The notes: generated by a model not told the origin, from the letters alone. A stretch of 64,000 nucleotides of DNA from Candidatus Praeruminimicrobium purgamenti (GCA_018433585.1 JAHDQW010000007.1:62001-126000), one strand, 5' to 3'; counted from the stretch's first letter, positions 36,614 to 45,592 are shown. A program made the numbers and translations.

Positions 36614-37932
36614 TAAAATTTATAAACAAGACGGTTTTTGTAATATCGGCGCTTATTTTTTTATGCGCTGTATGCACGGAAGCTTCCGGTGTAAAATATA
36701 TTTTTGTTTTTATCGGCGACGGCATGTCTGCTGCAAGCGAATCGGCGGCAAGCAGATTTTTATACGGGCAGGATAATAAACTTGTTTGGCATTCTTTCCC
36801 GGTAAGAACATTTGTAACCACTTGGAGCTTGTCTTCATATAAAGGGGAATATAAAAAAGATAATTTTGATGCGGATAAAGGATACGACATATCGGCAGCC
36901 GGAGATAAACCTTATCCTTATTTGTTTTCTCCGCAGGCGGAAAAATATTTTGAAAAATCGGAAGCAACGGATTCTGCGGCAGCCGGATCCGCAATTTCTA
37001 CCGGGCAAAAATTTTTTAACGGCAGTGTCTGTCTGAATAACAATAATCCGGTTAAAAATATAATTGACATTATTAAAGAAAACGGCGGTTTTAATACGGC
37101 GCTGGTAACTACGACATTGTTTTACCATGCCACTCCTGCGTCTTTTTCAAGTCATAATAAATCAAGAGACAACTACAGGCAAATTGCCGAAGAAATTCTT
37201 TCAAAAACAAAACCTGAACTTATTTTCGGCAGCAATGATTTTTTTTATTTAAGAGAATTCTCTCAAGACAACGGCTATTATTTGGCTGATTCTTCCGATA
37301 TCGGCAAACCTCGTGTTTTTGATGATACTGCTGATAAAAAGATATTTATCAATTTAAATAATTACTCAGTCCCTGCGGTTCGCAATGAATGGAATGAACC
37401 TGACTTTATTTATGAAGAAAATAATATTAAATTCAAAGATATGATTCTTCTGTCTGCAGGACTGCTTTTGGATAAAAAGAAAAAGTTTTTTATTATGGCG
37501 GAACAGTCTCAGATAGATTCTGCAAACCACGAAAACAATTATGTAAAAATGCTTGCATCCGTTTTTGAATTAAACGAAGGAGTAAAAGCTTTGGTTACTT
37601 TGATAAATTCAGGTAAAACAGATATGAACTGGAATAATACTCTGGTAATTGTTACCGCGGATCATGCAACCGGTTTTTTAAGGTTTGATAAAATTTTAGG
37701 AAGAGGTCAACTGCCGAAAAAAAATATCATTTTAGGGAAAAATATTTTAAAGCGCAACGAAAGCATAAGCTATAAAACTACAAAGCATACAAATGAGCTT
37801 GTCGGATGTTATGCCGCCGGCGCGGACTCAGAACTGTTTTATAAGTATATCGGAAAACTTTATAAAAATAAAAATATAATAAACAATACGGATATTTTTA
37901 ATGTGTTAAGAGAAACCGTATCAAACAAATAA
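36610..37932 (+). CDS. Alkaline phosphatase, secreted
   Basis: A 440-residue exported phosphomonoesterase. A signal peptide covers about residues 1-26. FVFIGDGMS holds the metal-binding D37, EATDSAAAGSAIS contains catalytic S122, and EQSQIDSANHENN plus VTADHATG provide the remaining zinc ligands. These are the standard PhoA-family motifs. It would release phosphate from organic monoesters outside the cytoplasm. It starts in a 4-base ATGA overlap with the U32 gene, an unexpected partner for an exported phosphatase. Confidence 0.9.
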   Translation: MIKFINKTVFVISALIFLCAVCTEASGVKYIFVFIGDGMSAASESAASRFLYGQDNKLVWHSFPVRTFVTTWSLSSYKGEYKKDNFDADKGYDISAAGDKPYPYLFSPQAEKYFEKSEATDSAAAGSAISTGQKFFNGSVCLNNNNPVKNIIDIIKENGGFNTALVTTTLFYHATPASFSSHNKSRDNYRQIAEEILSKTKPELIFGSNDFFYLREFSQDNGYYLADSSDIGKPRVFDDTADKKIFINLNNYSVPAVRNEWNEPDFIYEENNIKFKDMILLSAGLLLDKKKKFFIMAEQSQIDSANHENNYVKMLASVFELNEGVKALVTLINSGKTDMNWNNTLVIVTADHATGFLRFDKILGRGQLPKKNIILGKNILKRNESISYKTTKHTNELVGCYAAGADSELFYKYIGKLYKNKNIINNTDIFNVLRETVSNK

Positions 37933-37963
37933 AACAGCCGTGCTTTTTTCGGCTAGGCTGTTT
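37932..37963. terminator. Possible hairpin between convergent genes
   Basis: AAACAGCC (37932-37939) pairs with GGCTGTTT (37956-37963), and an alternative inner pairing AGCCG/CGGCT is possible. There is no T-tract after it, so terminator activity is uncertain. It lies between the phosphatase and the convergent TraF-like gene. Confidence 0.35.
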
Positions 37964-37993
37964 GTATATGCGTAGATTTTATCAAATCACAAA

Positions 37994-39571
37994 TCAGAAG
38001 ATATATCCTACAGTTAAAGCGCATGATGCGCTTGCCGGCACTTTTGTTCCGTCTATGGTTGTTATCTGGCTGCTCATTGCGCCCGCAAGTTCTATTGAAA
38101 ATCCGAAAGTATGAAATCCGAAGCCGGCGGTATATGCCGTATGTGAGTTTACATTAGCTATATTTTTGTTGATTCCTAATCTTACAGGCATGCAAAAAGC
38201 TCTTTTGTTTATGATCGGGTATTCCAAGCCTAAAGCCAAATCCTGCGAATCAAAGTTTTTAACCATGGTTTCGTTTGCCATCACGTCGATATCGCATGCA
38301 ATAATCAAATCAGATACGGGGTTTAAAGAAAGACCGGCTCTTACCTGTCTGCCCATATCGTATTTTTCCGTATTCCATTGCAAATCCGTATATGCCGAAT
38401 CCGTAGGCTTATCAGGTCTGTCAAATTGAGGACTGTTTATATTTCTTGCTGTAATACCTGCTTTTGGATTTAATATGATATCATGGCTGAAGAATCTTTC
38501 AAAGTCTATAAGAACGCCTAAATCAACTCCGAATTGCGTTGTTTTTTTTGTATCTTTCAAAGCTTTCTCTATCGCGTTTCCGATATTTTGTTTATCATCT
38601 AAAATCATTATTCCCGTCTCAGCCATTTGTCCCTGAATAGCTTTAACATTTGCGCCGAGCTGTAATCCTTTCATAACTTCGTATCCGTAACCGATGCTTA
38701 ATTCAGTAAACATTCCGGCATCAATTAAGACTTGTGTTTTGTTGTCTTCATAGCTCCCGGACCCTGCCATCTTTATAAGAGATTCAGCTTTCGGCATTTC
38801 GGTTTTTATTGTTTCCGCCATTTGAGCTATCTGGTCTCCGGTTGCTCCTGTATTTACAGCCATATTAACCAGAGAGTTTCCTATTTGCGTTGCGGTTGTT
38901 CCTGAAGGAAGTCCGAGAAGCGCTCCTAAAGATTGCGTGACTCCGGCGCTTTCAATAGCTTCCGCTATAATGTTTGCCGAGCTTTGGCATTCAGGAGAAG
39001 ACGGAGCTGATGTGTCTCCGAGTTTTATTCCAAGTCCCGGATTTGACGAATCCGAACCAAGTCCAAGCCCTATGTTTTCACTGTCTATAATAGGCGTGAC
39101 TCCGGCATTGACAAAAGTTCTGACCGAAACCGCAAGTTTTTTGATTTTTGCTCCTATGCCTGCATTTGCAGCTACTATCGCTCCTATATTCTGAAAGTTT
39201 AAATCCGAAATAGCCGATAATCCCTCAAATATTGTTGACACGTCTTGAGTCGTCGCTTCTGTTCCGCTGTTTATTTTATCCGTTAAAGATTTATATTTAT
39301 CGACCATATCAGATAATTTATCCACAACCGTCAAAACTTTTTCCGTGGCTTCAATATCAACTCCGACGCTTAAAAGAAGATCGTTTGAGTGTTCTTTTGT
39401 ATCGGCAAGAGTCGCCGGATTCCAATATTGTCCGTCGCTTCCGTAAGCTGCGGCCACTCCTGCTCCTCCCATCCCCATGGCTCTTGTTCCGACGATTTGC
39501 CATTTATCCGCATAAGAAGATGCCGGTGCTGTAAGACAAATAAACATAATAAAAAATAAAAATTTTTTCAT
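37994..39571 (-). CDS. TraF-like outer-membrane beta-barrel protein
   Basis: A 525-residue secreted protein with a signal peptide (cleavage near SYA, residue 21). The mature start, GTRAMGMGGAGVAAAYGSDGQYWNPATLA, is the signature shared by conjugal-transfer TraF-type and FadL/PorV-like barrels. Residues about 60-310 form a long, mostly helical and Gly/Ser-rich insertion. The second half has beta-strands ending in aromatic Phe (LTVGYIF), as expected for outer-membrane insertion. No conjugation genes are nearby, so a general outer-membrane role is more likely. An AGGCGG ribosome binding site precedes the ATG, and a 16-bp palindrome lies just upstream. Confidence 0.72.
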   Translation of the reverse strand: MKKFLFFIMFICLTAPASSYADKWQIVGTRAMGMGGAGVAAAYGSDGQYWNPATLADTKEHSNDLLLSVGVDIEATEKVLTVVDKLSDMVDKYKSLTDKINSGTEATTQDVSTIFEGLSAISDLNFQNIGAIVAANAGIGAKIKKLAVSVRTFVNAGVTPIIDSENIGLGLGSDSSNPGLGIKLGDTSAPSSPECQSSANIIAEAIESAGVTQSLGALLGLPSGTTATQIGNSLVNMAVNTGATGDQIAQMAETIKTEMPKAESLIKMAGSGSYEDNKTQVLIDAGMFTELSIGYGYEVMKGLQLGANVKAIQGQMAETGIMILDDKQNIGNAIEKALKDTKKTTQFGVDLGVLIDFERFFSHDIILNPKAGITARNINSPQFDRPDKPTDSAYTDLQWNTEKYDMGRQVRAGLSLNPVSDLIIACDIDVMANETMVKNFDSQDLALGLEYPIINKRAFCMPVRLGINKNIANVNSHTAYTAGFGFHTFGFSIELAGAMSSQITTIDGTKVPASASCALTVGYIF

Positions 39572-39584
39572 TTTCCGCCTCTTT

Positions 39585-39600
39585 TAACTTAACGTTAAGT
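39585..39600. promoter_or_regulatory. Perfect 16-bp palindrome upstream of the TraF-like gene
   Basis: AACTTAACGTTAAGTT is its own reverse complement. It lies 14-29 bases before the start codon on the minus strand and just downstream of a TATATA-type -10 candidate. This is the position of a repressor operator, or of a stem at the mRNA 5' end. Confidence 0.5.
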
Positions 39601-39637
39601 TATATAAAACATATCGTTAAACACATATATTACGGCA

Positions 39638-40063
39638 TTACTGAGTTTTCAATTTGTTTTTAAACACTTCCATTTTGAGGTTTTTAATTGATCTGATTTT
39701 TGCTTTGTCGTCAAATTCAAGATGTATTTCATATCCTTCCATTTCTTCGCTGCCGAAAACCGTAATTCCCTGTTTTTTTTCATTTATCTGATAAGTCGAG
39801 AAAACGGAAAAGTAAGGATTGTTTCTTGCGTCTAACGGCAATTCTTCAACATAAGAGACTTTATCTAAAGACATAAATTTTTTGTTTTCTGAATAATATG
39901 CCATCTGGGCGTTCATTATCTGATTACATAAAATTTTACCGTCGGTCAGCATAGTGTCTTTTAGATATTTGTTATAAGTGAAATGAAGAGCTAAAATAAT
40001 CATAATGATTATTGCGAGAAACAATAATACGGTTTTAAGATTGTCGAATAGTTTTATATTCAT
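39638..40063 (-). CDS. Pilin-like single-helix protein
   Basis: A 141-residue protein with an N-terminal membrane helix (about 9-28) and a soluble domain whose start, NAQMAYYSENKKFM, resembles the early helix-to-strand region of type IV pilins and pseudopilins. The hallmark prepilin cleavage motif (G followed by F-T-L-x-E) is not visible, so it may be a pilin-related protein anchored without processing. A TATAAT lies 8 bases before the start codon on the minus strand and no ribosome binding site is present. It is divergent from the PorV-like gene. Confidence 0.55.
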   Translation of the reverse strand: MNIKLFDNLKTVLLFLAIIIMIILALHFTYNKYLKDTMLTDGKILCNQIMNAQMAYYSENKKFMSLDKVSYVEELPLDARNNPYFSVFSTYQINEKKQGITVFGSEEMEGYEIHLEFDDKAKIRSIKNLKMEVFKNKLKTQ

Positions 40064-40071
40064 TGCGATTT

Positions 40072-40077
40072 ATTATA
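40072..40077 (-). promoter_or_regulatory. -10 element 8 bases before the pilin-like gene
   Basis: TATAAT on the minus strand ends 8 bases from the ATG at 40063. There is no Shine-Dalgarno sequence, so a leaderless or nearly leaderless transcript is likely. No well-placed -35 element is evident. Confidence 0.4.
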
Positions 40078-40117
40078 TCAAATTTTATTTTTTAATTACA
40101 CAATCTTTTTGCGCAAA

Positions 40118-40146
40118 TTGCCGTAATGTAAATAAATTTGTAAAAT
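40118..40146 (+). promoter_or_regulatory. Promoter for a leaderless PorV-like mRNA
   Basis: TTGCCG (40118-40123), 17 bases, TAAAAT (40141-40146), then six bases to the ATG at 40153. No ribosome binding site lies between. The same TTGCCG with 17-base spacing recurs before the Omp85-like gene at 51504. Confidence 0.5.
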
Positions 40147-40152
40147 ACCGAA

Positions 40153-41106
40153 ATGAGCATAAATATTAAGCGGCACATTTATTTTATAAATGCGTGTCTT
40201 ATACTGTTTGTTTCTTTTTCTTACGGCGCTTTTCTTTCAAAAGAAAATGCAGGCACAACGAGCGCGCAGTTTTTAAAGTTGGGAGTCGGAGCAAAAAGCG
40301 CCGGTCTCGGAAATGCCGTTACGAGCGTTTTTACCGGAACCGAATCGATTTATTGGAATCCTGCAAATTTGGCGCGGGCTGACAGAAAAGAAATATCTTT
40401 CTCGCATACTGCCTGGTTTGAAGATATAAATTACGAATGGCTTGCTTTTGTTCTTCCGGTAAAACAATGCGGAGTTTTTGCCGCAGCCGTGCAGTATGTT
40501 TCTTACGGCAAATTGGACAGAATAGACAATACCGGCGTTAATGACGGTTCTTTTTCTCCTTTCGATATGGCGGCATATTTGTCTTATGCAAAAAACTGCG
40601 GGAATTTAAAATTCGGCGGAAACCTAAAATATATTTATTCAAAAATTGAGAATTCAGCTTCCGCCTTTGCGGCTGATTTCGGAACAGGTTATGATTTTAG
40701 TGACAAAACGGCGGTTGCCGCCGCAGTTTCAAATTTAGGCACTGATATAAAATATAATAATGAAGCCGAACCCCTGCCGCTTCTTTTCAAACTGGGCGTT
40801 TCTCATTTTATAACGAATGCCTGGCTTGCGTCTTTGGATTTGAATTTTCCGAGAGATAATGAAATTTATTTTAATTTCGGGACGGAATATATTGTTGCCG
40901 CAGGTGAGAAAACTGATTTTGCAATCAGAGCCGGTTATGACGGGAGAAACAAGGATATTCCTGGGTTTAACTGGATTAATTTGGGTTTCGGAATAAAATA
41001 TTCCGATTATGTTTTTGATTATGCTTTTGTTCCTTACGGAGATATAGGAATGACCCACAGAATTTCTTTGGGAATAAAATTCGGCAGAAAAACAGAGGGA
41101 AAATAA
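40153..41106 (+). CDS. PorV/PorQ-like outer-membrane beta-barrel protein
   Basis: A 317-residue barrel protein with a signal peptide (hydrophobic 8-24). The mature start, GTTSAQFLKLGVGAKSAGLGNAVTSVFTGTESIYWNPANLAR, is the PorV/PorQ family signature seen widely in Bacteroidota and related phyla. There PorV acts in type IX secretion, but no other type IX components are visible here, so only the family can be stated. Strands end with an aromatic-containing terminus (GIKFGRK). The gene has no ribosome binding site and appears leaderless. An NMP-kinase-like gene follows one base after its stop. Confidence 0.78.
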   Translation: MSINIKRHIYFINACLILFVSFSYGAFLSKENAGTTSAQFLKLGVGAKSAGLGNAVTSVFTGTESIYWNPANLARADRKEISFSHTAWFEDINYEWLAFVLPVKQCGVFAAAVQYVSYGKLDRIDNTGVNDGSFSPFDMAAYLSYAKNCGNLKFGGNLKYIYSKIENSASAFAADFGTGYDFSDKTAVAAAVSNLGTDIKYNNEAEPLPLLFKLGVSHFITNAWLASLDLNFPRDNEIYFNFGTEYIVAAGEKTDFAIRAGYDGRNKDIPGFNWINLGFGIKYSDYVFDYAFVPYGDIGMTHRISLGIKFGRKTEGK

Positions 41107-41107
41107 A

Positions 41108-41671
41108 GTGATAATAGGGTTAACGGGTTCTTATTGCTCAGGAAAAGATACGGTTGCGGATTATATAGTGGGAAAAAGCGGTTTTCTGCATTTTTCTTTA
41201 TCTGATGAGATAAGGCTGATAATGAAAGAGCAAAACATAGAGCCTACAAGAGAAAATTTAATAGTTTTCGGAACTAAGCTCAGACAGGAACAGGGTAATG
41301 ACGTATTGGCAAAATCAGTGATAAGCAAATTTGAGTACGGCAAAAATTACTGCATTACTTCAATAAGACACACGCAGGAAGTTCAAAAATTAAAAACGGT
41401 TCAGAATTTTGTTTTGGTTAATGTTGATGCGCCGCAGTCGGTAAGATTCGCAAGAATGCAGCGCAGAAAAAGACATGGCGATCCGCAGACTCTCGAAAAA
41501 TTTATAGAACTTGAAAATAAAGAGGCGCAGTCTTCAGGCTCGGGACAGCAAGTCGCATTATGTTCGAAAATGGCCGATATAACTTTTATAAACGATACAA
41601 ACGACATAAAAGAATTGTATAAAAAAATAGACGGTCTCCTTAAAGATCTGCAAGAAAAATACCATGAATAA
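41108..41671 (+). CDS. P-loop nucleotide kinase-like protein
   Basis: A 187-residue P-loop protein starting with GTG at 41108. The Walker A motif is GLTGSYCSGKDTVADYI, followed by a DEIR segment and NVDAPQSVRFARMQRRKRHGDPQT, a lid-like Arg-rich stretch. This resembles dephospho-CoA kinases and deoxynucleotide monophosphate kinases. The exact substrate is not clear. Archaeal and bacterial relatives are often annotated as AAA family ATPase. It overlaps the next gene by 8 bases. Confidence 0.75.
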   Translation: MIIGLTGSYCSGKDTVADYIVGKSGFLHFSLSDEIRLIMKEQNIEPTRENLIVFGTKLRQEQGNDVLAKSVISKFEYGKNYCITSIRHTQEVQKLKTVQNFVLVNVDAPQSVRFARMQRRKRHGDPQTLEKFIELENKEAQSSGSGQQVALCSKMADITFINDTNDIKELYKKIDGLLKDLQEKYHE

Positions 41672-42911
41672 AACAGACGTTATTGTTATCGGCGCCGGAG
41701 CTTCCGGCCTTATGGCTGCCGGTAAAGCGGCAGAGTACGGGCTTGATGTTCTTTTGCTTGAAAAAAAATCAAGACCCGGGATAAAACTTTCTATAACAGG
41801 CAAAGGCAGATGTAATATTACAAACAGCGCAGAACTGAAAGATTTTGTCTCGGAGTTTGGGGACAACGGCAAATTCTTGTTCGGCGCATTCAGTAAGTTT
41901 TTTAACAATGATTTGATTGATTTTTTTAAAAAGCTCGGTGTTGACAGCCGTTTGGAAAGAGGCGGAAGATATTTTCCTGAAAGCGACGACGCTCATCAGA
42001 TAGTCAATGCTCTTATAAAGTATGCCAAACAAAATAACGTTAAAATAAGAACGGCGTCTCCGGTTGAAAAAATCATAAGAGAAAATAATAAGATAAAAGA
42101 AATAATTTTAAGCGGCGGAGAAGTTTTGCAGGCTGATAATTATATTTTAGCCGCAGGCGGCAAGTCGTATCCTTTAACAGGTTCTTCAGGAGACGGCTAT
42201 ATGTTTGCAAAATCATTGGGACATACAATCTCTGATCCTTCTCCGGCTTTGGTGCCGCTTGTATTAAACACTCCTTATTTAAAACAGCTTAACGGCTTAA
42301 AATTAAAAAATATTGAATTAACTCTTTATGCCGATGATAAAAAAGTAAATAAACTGTTCGGGGAAATAGAATTTACGATTTTCGGTTTGACGGGGCCTCT
42401 TATTTTAACAATCAGCGCTCAGGTCTATAAATTTATAAAACAAAATAAAAAAGTTGCGGTATCGGTTAATTTCAAACCTGCTTTGGAAGAAAAACAATTG
42501 GATGAAAGATTGGTAAGAGAACTTAATAATTTCGGAGGTCTTCCGGTACGAAATATGTTAAAAACTCTGCTTCCTTTACAGATGGTTGAAGTTTTTATGA
42601 AAGAAAATAATATAAAGCATACGGAAAAATGTTCTTCAGTTAATAAAGAAGCCAGAAAAAAAATATTGCAAGGTCTTACCGATATGAAGTTTAACGTAGT
42701 TTCGACAAGACCGATAGATGAAGCGATAATAACGAGCGGCGGCATTTGTCTTGATGAAGTTGAACAAAATACAATGAAATCAAAAATAATAGATAATTTA
42801 TATTTCTGCGGAGAGATTCTTGATATTGACGGTCCGACCGGCGGGTTTAATCTGCAGGCGGCTTTTTCAACCGGATATCTTGCGGGGACAAGCATCGGAG
42901 AAAACAAATGA
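41664..42911 (+). CDS. FAD-dependent oxidoreductase, HI0933/YhiN family
   Basis: A 415-residue flavoprotein with the dinucleotide-binding motif VIVIGAGASGLMAAGKAAEYG, then LLEKKSRPGIKLSITGKGRCNITN, the family signature. ERGGRYFPESDDA and the C-terminal GEILDIDGPTGGFNLQAAFSTGYLAG, which closes the FAD site, are also present. Family members have an unclear substrate. It overlaps the upstream kinase gene by 8 bases and the next small gene by 4 bases. Confidence 0.9.
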   Translation: MNKTDVIVIGAGASGLMAAGKAAEYGLDVLLLEKKSRPGIKLSITGKGRCNITNSAELKDFVSEFGDNGKFLFGAFSKFFNNDLIDFFKKLGVDSRLERGGRYFPESDDAHQIVNALIKYAKQNNVKIRTASPVEKIIRENNKIKEIILSGGEVLQADNYILAAGGKSYPLTGSSGDGYMFAKSLGHTISDPSPALVPLVLNTPYLKQLNGLKLKNIELTLYADDKKVNKLFGEIEFTIFGLTGPLILTISAQVYKFIKQNKKVAVSVNFKPALEEKQLDERLVRELNNFGGLPVRNMLKTLLPLQMVEVFMKENNIKHTEKCSSVNKEARKKILQGLTDMKFNVVSTRPIDEAIITSGGICLDEVEQNTMKSKIIDNLYFCGEILDIDGPTGGFNLQAAFSTGYLAGTSIGENK

Positions 42912-43192
42912 GCATTTATGAAATAATTATGTTGTTGTGCTTTGCAAGCGCATGGCCGTTTTCTATACGTAAATCTTATGCTTCGAAACAAAATACAGGT
43001 AAAAGCATAATGTTTTTATATATAGTTCTTATAGGTTATATAGCAGGAATGATGCATAAAGTCGTATATAATATGGACGGAGTGTTTTATCTTTATCTTT
43101 TCAATTTCTGCCTGGTTTCAATTGACATGATAATATATTACAGAAATGAGCGGATTGCAAGAAAAGTAAGACAGGAAAAATTTAACGTTTAA
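42908..43192 (+). CDS. Small membrane protein of unknown function
   Basis: A 94-residue protein with about three hydrophobic segments (residues 5-17, 33-50, 57-78) and a basic C-terminus. It resembles small two- to three-helix proteins of the SemiSWEET size class, but I cannot confirm that family. It begins in an ATGA overlap with the flavoprotein gene and is the last gene of this forward cluster. Confidence 0.5.
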   Translation: MSIYEIIMLLCFASAWPFSIRKSYASKQNTGKSIMFLYIVLIGYIAGMMHKVVYNMDGVFYLYLFNFCLVSIDMIIYYRNERIARKVRQEKFNV

Positions 43193-43211
43193 AATTAAAA
43201 ACTTTAGGTTT

Positions 43212-43631
43212 TTACTCTCCTATAATTTTAATTAAAACTCTTTTTCTTCTCATTCCGTCAAATTCGCCGTAAAAAATTTGTTCCCACGGACCGAAATCAA
43301 GCAGTCCGTTTGTTACTGCGACGGTTACTTCTCTGCCCATAATCTGTCTTTTTAAATGCGAATCTGCATTGTCTTCGCCTGTGTCGTTGTGTCTGTATGA
43401 ATTAACGGGAGCGTGCGGAGCAAGTTTTTCAAGCCATTTCTCAAAATCGCTGTGCAGCCCGTGTTCGTGGTCATTAATAAAAACGCTTGCCGTTATATGC
43501 ATTGCGTTTATAAGGCAGAAACCTTCTTTGATTTTGCTTTCGGTAATTGCGTCTTGAACGTCTGCAGTTATGTTGATAAACTCTATTCTTTTTGAAGTAT
43601 TAAAAACTAATTCTTTTCTGTAAGTTTTCAT
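43212..43631 (-). CDS. yjbQ: YjbQ family (UPF0047) protein
   Basis: A 139-residue member of the YjbQ/UPF0047 family. Conserved segments are [46 protein letters not shown] and [19 protein letters not shown]. Some homologues show weak thiamine-phosphate synthase activity, but the physiological role is not settled. A GGAGG ribosome binding site precedes the ATG. The last gene of the neighbouring forward operon ends 19 bases from its stop, so the two are convergent. Confidence 0.92.
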   Translation of the reverse strand: MKTYRKELVFNTSKRIEFINITADVQDAITESKIKEGFCLINAMHITASVFINDHEHGLHSDFEKWLEKLAPHAPVNSYRHNDTGEDNADSHLKRQIMGREVTVAVTNGLLDFGPWEQIFYGEFDGMRRKRVLIKIIGE

Positions 43632-43682
43632 TGTTTAATCCTCCGTGCTTTAGTTTTATATATTACAGCTTTTTAAAACGAA

Positions 43683-43708
43683 GCATTCTTAAAAAGAATG
43701 CATTTTTT
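43683..43708. terminator. Intrinsic terminator downstream of the VOR-GNAT operon
   Basis: An 8-bp stem (GCATTCTT / AAGAATGC) with a 3-base loop and T-rich flanks on both strands: ATTTTTT on the plus strand, TCGTTTT on the minus strand. It can end the minus-strand VOR operon before yjbQ. Confidence 0.55.
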
Positions 43709-43826
43709 ACTTTAGCCGCTTTTAAATTAATAAAACCGAATAAGATAGAGATGTGGCAGTTAAATACGTCAAAAAATATAAAAATGAAATTATTGATCAT
43801 TTTTTTGTTGTCTTCTCAGTGTTTTG

Positions 43827-44303
43827 TTATTTGTTTTTTTTCTTTGATTTTTTCAAATCTTTTAATAAAGGAACTTCTCCGCAGTCAGGGAAAAGATGGC
43901 AGTTAATACATTCGCTCCATATTTTCTGTGGCAGAATTTCTTTTGATATTACTTCATAACCGACCTTTTGGAAAAAGCCCGGTTTAAAACTTAATGCAAA
44001 TGTTTTCGAAACGTCAAGTTTCAAAGCATTTTTCTCAAGTACGGAAACAATCTTTCTTCCTATGCCTTTTCCTGCGTAATCTTTTGCTATAGCCAAAGCT
44101 TTAATTTCGGCAAGATTATCCCAGGAAACATGTAAAGCTCCGCAGCCTATAATAACGCCGTTTTCTTCGGCAACCATATATTCCTGGATATTTTCATATA
44201 TTGCGTTAAGAGATCTGTGAAGCATTTCTTTGTTGTTTGCATAAAATTCAACAAGTTTATGTATTTGTTTTACGTCGCTGACTTTTGCGTGCCTTATTTT
44301 CAT
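43827..44303 (-). CDS. GNAT acetyltransferase, short ArgA-like (N-acetylglutamate synthase type)
   Basis: A 158-residue GNAT protein. IKALAIAKDYAGKGIGRKIVSVLE is the acetyl-CoA pyrophosphate loop (motif A). The C-terminal CINCHLFPDCGEVPL matches the cysteine-containing tail of short, stand-alone GNAT N-acetylglutamate synthases. It would acetylate glutamate for arginine synthesis or, less likely, another amine. It lies 8 bases downstream of the VOR gamma subunit in the same operon, linking it to 2-oxoacid or amino-acid metabolism. Confidence 0.75.
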   Translation of the reverse strand: MKIRHAKVSDVKQIHKLVEFYANNKEMLHRSLNAIYENIQEYMVAEENGVIIGCGALHVSWDNLAEIKALAIAKDYAGKGIGRKIVSVLEKNALKLDVSKTFALSFKPGFFQKVGYEVISKEILPQKIWSECINCHLFPDCGEVPLLKDLKKSKKKNK

Positions 44304-44311
44304 ATTTCTAC

Positions 44312-44851
44312 CTATTTATAGTTATATCCGGCATTTACGGCTTTTATGTTTAAATCTATCAAAGCCGGTTTTTTTGAGAAAGCCGTTTTAACGGCTTTGG
44401 TTACGTTCTCCAAATCAGGCACATTGGTAAGTTTTATCAACGCTCCGACGGCAACCATATTGGCGGCTTTGATGTTTCCGATTTCTTTATCGGCAATTTC
44501 GGATATAGGGATAAATTTTATTCTTTTATCTGATTTAAACTCATCTGCGTTTATCATGGATGAATTTGCAATAATTACTGAATTTTCTGACATTCTCGGC
44601 AAAAATTTGTTAAGAGACAGCGTATTTAACGCTATAAGTCCGGAAGGAGCAAAAGCTATAGGAGAACCTATTTCTTCATCTGAAATTATCACTGTCGAAT
44701 TTGCCGTTCCGCCTCTCATTTCAGCTCCGTACGAAGGAAACCATGTTGTTTTTAAATTTTGTTCCAAAGCCGACTGCGCAAGAATCGTTCCTGCCAGCAA
44801 AACGCCCTGACCGCCGAGACCGGCAATAATTATTTCATTGTAAATTTTCAT
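44312..44851 (-). CDS. 2-oxoacid:ferredoxin oxidoreductase gamma subunit (Vor type)
   Basis: A 179-residue gamma subunit with the GxGGQG signature IIAGLGGQGVLLAGTILAQ and the AEMRGGTANS segment. It is the last oxidoreductase gene in the order ferredoxin, alpha, beta, gamma typical of Vor/Kor enzymes, and differs from the por operon order at 17045. It abuts the beta-subunit gene with no gap. Confidence 0.9.
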   Translation of the reverse strand: MKIYNEIIIAGLGGQGVLLAGTILAQSALEQNLKTTWFPSYGAEMRGGTANSTVIISDEEIGSPIAFAPSGLIALNTLSLNKFLPRMSENSVIIANSSMINADEFKSDKRIKFIPISEIADKEIGNIKAANMVAVGALIKLTNVPDLENVTKAVKTAFSKKPALIDLNIKAVNAGYNYK

Positions 44852-45592
44852 TTATTTTGTCGTATCCTTTATAACGCCTAACGGAAAAGTTTTTAAGAAA
44901 ACTTCTTCTACCCACTTTACTGCTTCCAACGGGGTTTTTCCCCAGTCTACCGGACAATGGGAAATAACTTCAATGAAAGAATATCCATTTCCTTCAACTT
45001 GGTTTTGAAAAGCTTTTTTTATTGCTTTTTTAGCCTGAATTACATGAGGCGCATCAAAAACAGTAACTCTTTCTATGTATTTCGTACCTTCTAAATTTGC
45101 CAAAAGTTCGGACACTTTAACAGGGTATCCTTCTCTTAAAGGATCTCTTCCGAAAGGAGTTGTTTCCGTTACCTGTCCTATTAAAGTTGTAGGCGCCATC
45201 TGTCCGCCGGTCATGCCGTAATTTGCGTTATTTACAAAAATAACCGTTATATTTTCTCCTCTGTTTGCGCAGTGGATTGTTTCGGCAGTTCCTATTGCGG
45301 CTAAATCTCCGTCTCCCTGGTACGTAAAAACTATTTTATCGGGATTTGTTCTTTTTATTCCGGTCGCCACCGCAGGAGGTCTTCCGTGAGGAGCTTCCGT
45401 AGTGTCAAAATTAAAATAATCATAAGCAAAAACAGCGCATCCTACAGGAGCGACGGCAATAGTTTTTTCTCTTATTCCAAGTTCGTCTACTGCTTCGGCA
45501 ATCAATCTGTGGATGATTCCGTGTCCGCATCCGGGACAATAAGACAAAGGATTATCTTTTAACGATTCCGGTTTTGAAAGTATTTTATTCAT
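44852..45592 (-). CDS. 2-oxoacid:ferredoxin oxidoreductase beta subunit (Vor type, ThDP-binding)
   Basis: A 246-residue thiamine-diphosphate subunit. YCPGCGHGIIHRL supplies cluster-adjacent cysteines, TYQGDGDLAAIGTAETIHCANR is the GDG metal-binding motif and NNANYGMTGGQM completes the cofactor pocket. It is shorter than PorB (311 residues), as expected for Vor/Kor enzymes. It overlaps the alpha-subunit gene by 1 base. Confidence 0.91.
   Translation of the reverse strand: MNKILSKPESLKDNPLSYCPGCGHGIIHRLIAEAVDELGIREKTIAVAPVGCAVFAYDYFNFDTTEAPHGRPPAVATGIKRTNPDKIVFTYQGDGDLAAIGTAETIHCANRGENITVIFVNNANYGMTGGQMAPTTLIGQVTETTPFGRDPLREGYPVKVSELLANLEGTKYIERVTVFDAPHVIQAKKAIKKAFQNQVEGNGYSFIEVISHCPVDWGKTPLEAVKWVEEVFLKTFPLGVIKDTTK

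Noticed and set aside
37994-39571. Conjugative element indicated by the TraF-like protein
   Set aside because: No other conjugation, relaxase or mobility genes are nearby; the barrel signature alone is common in chromosomal outer-membrane proteins.
43631-43906. Plus-strand frame of 91 residues over the yjbQ-GNAT spacer
   Set aside because: It runs into the antisense of the GNAT gene, has no ribosome binding site and includes a terminator hairpin.
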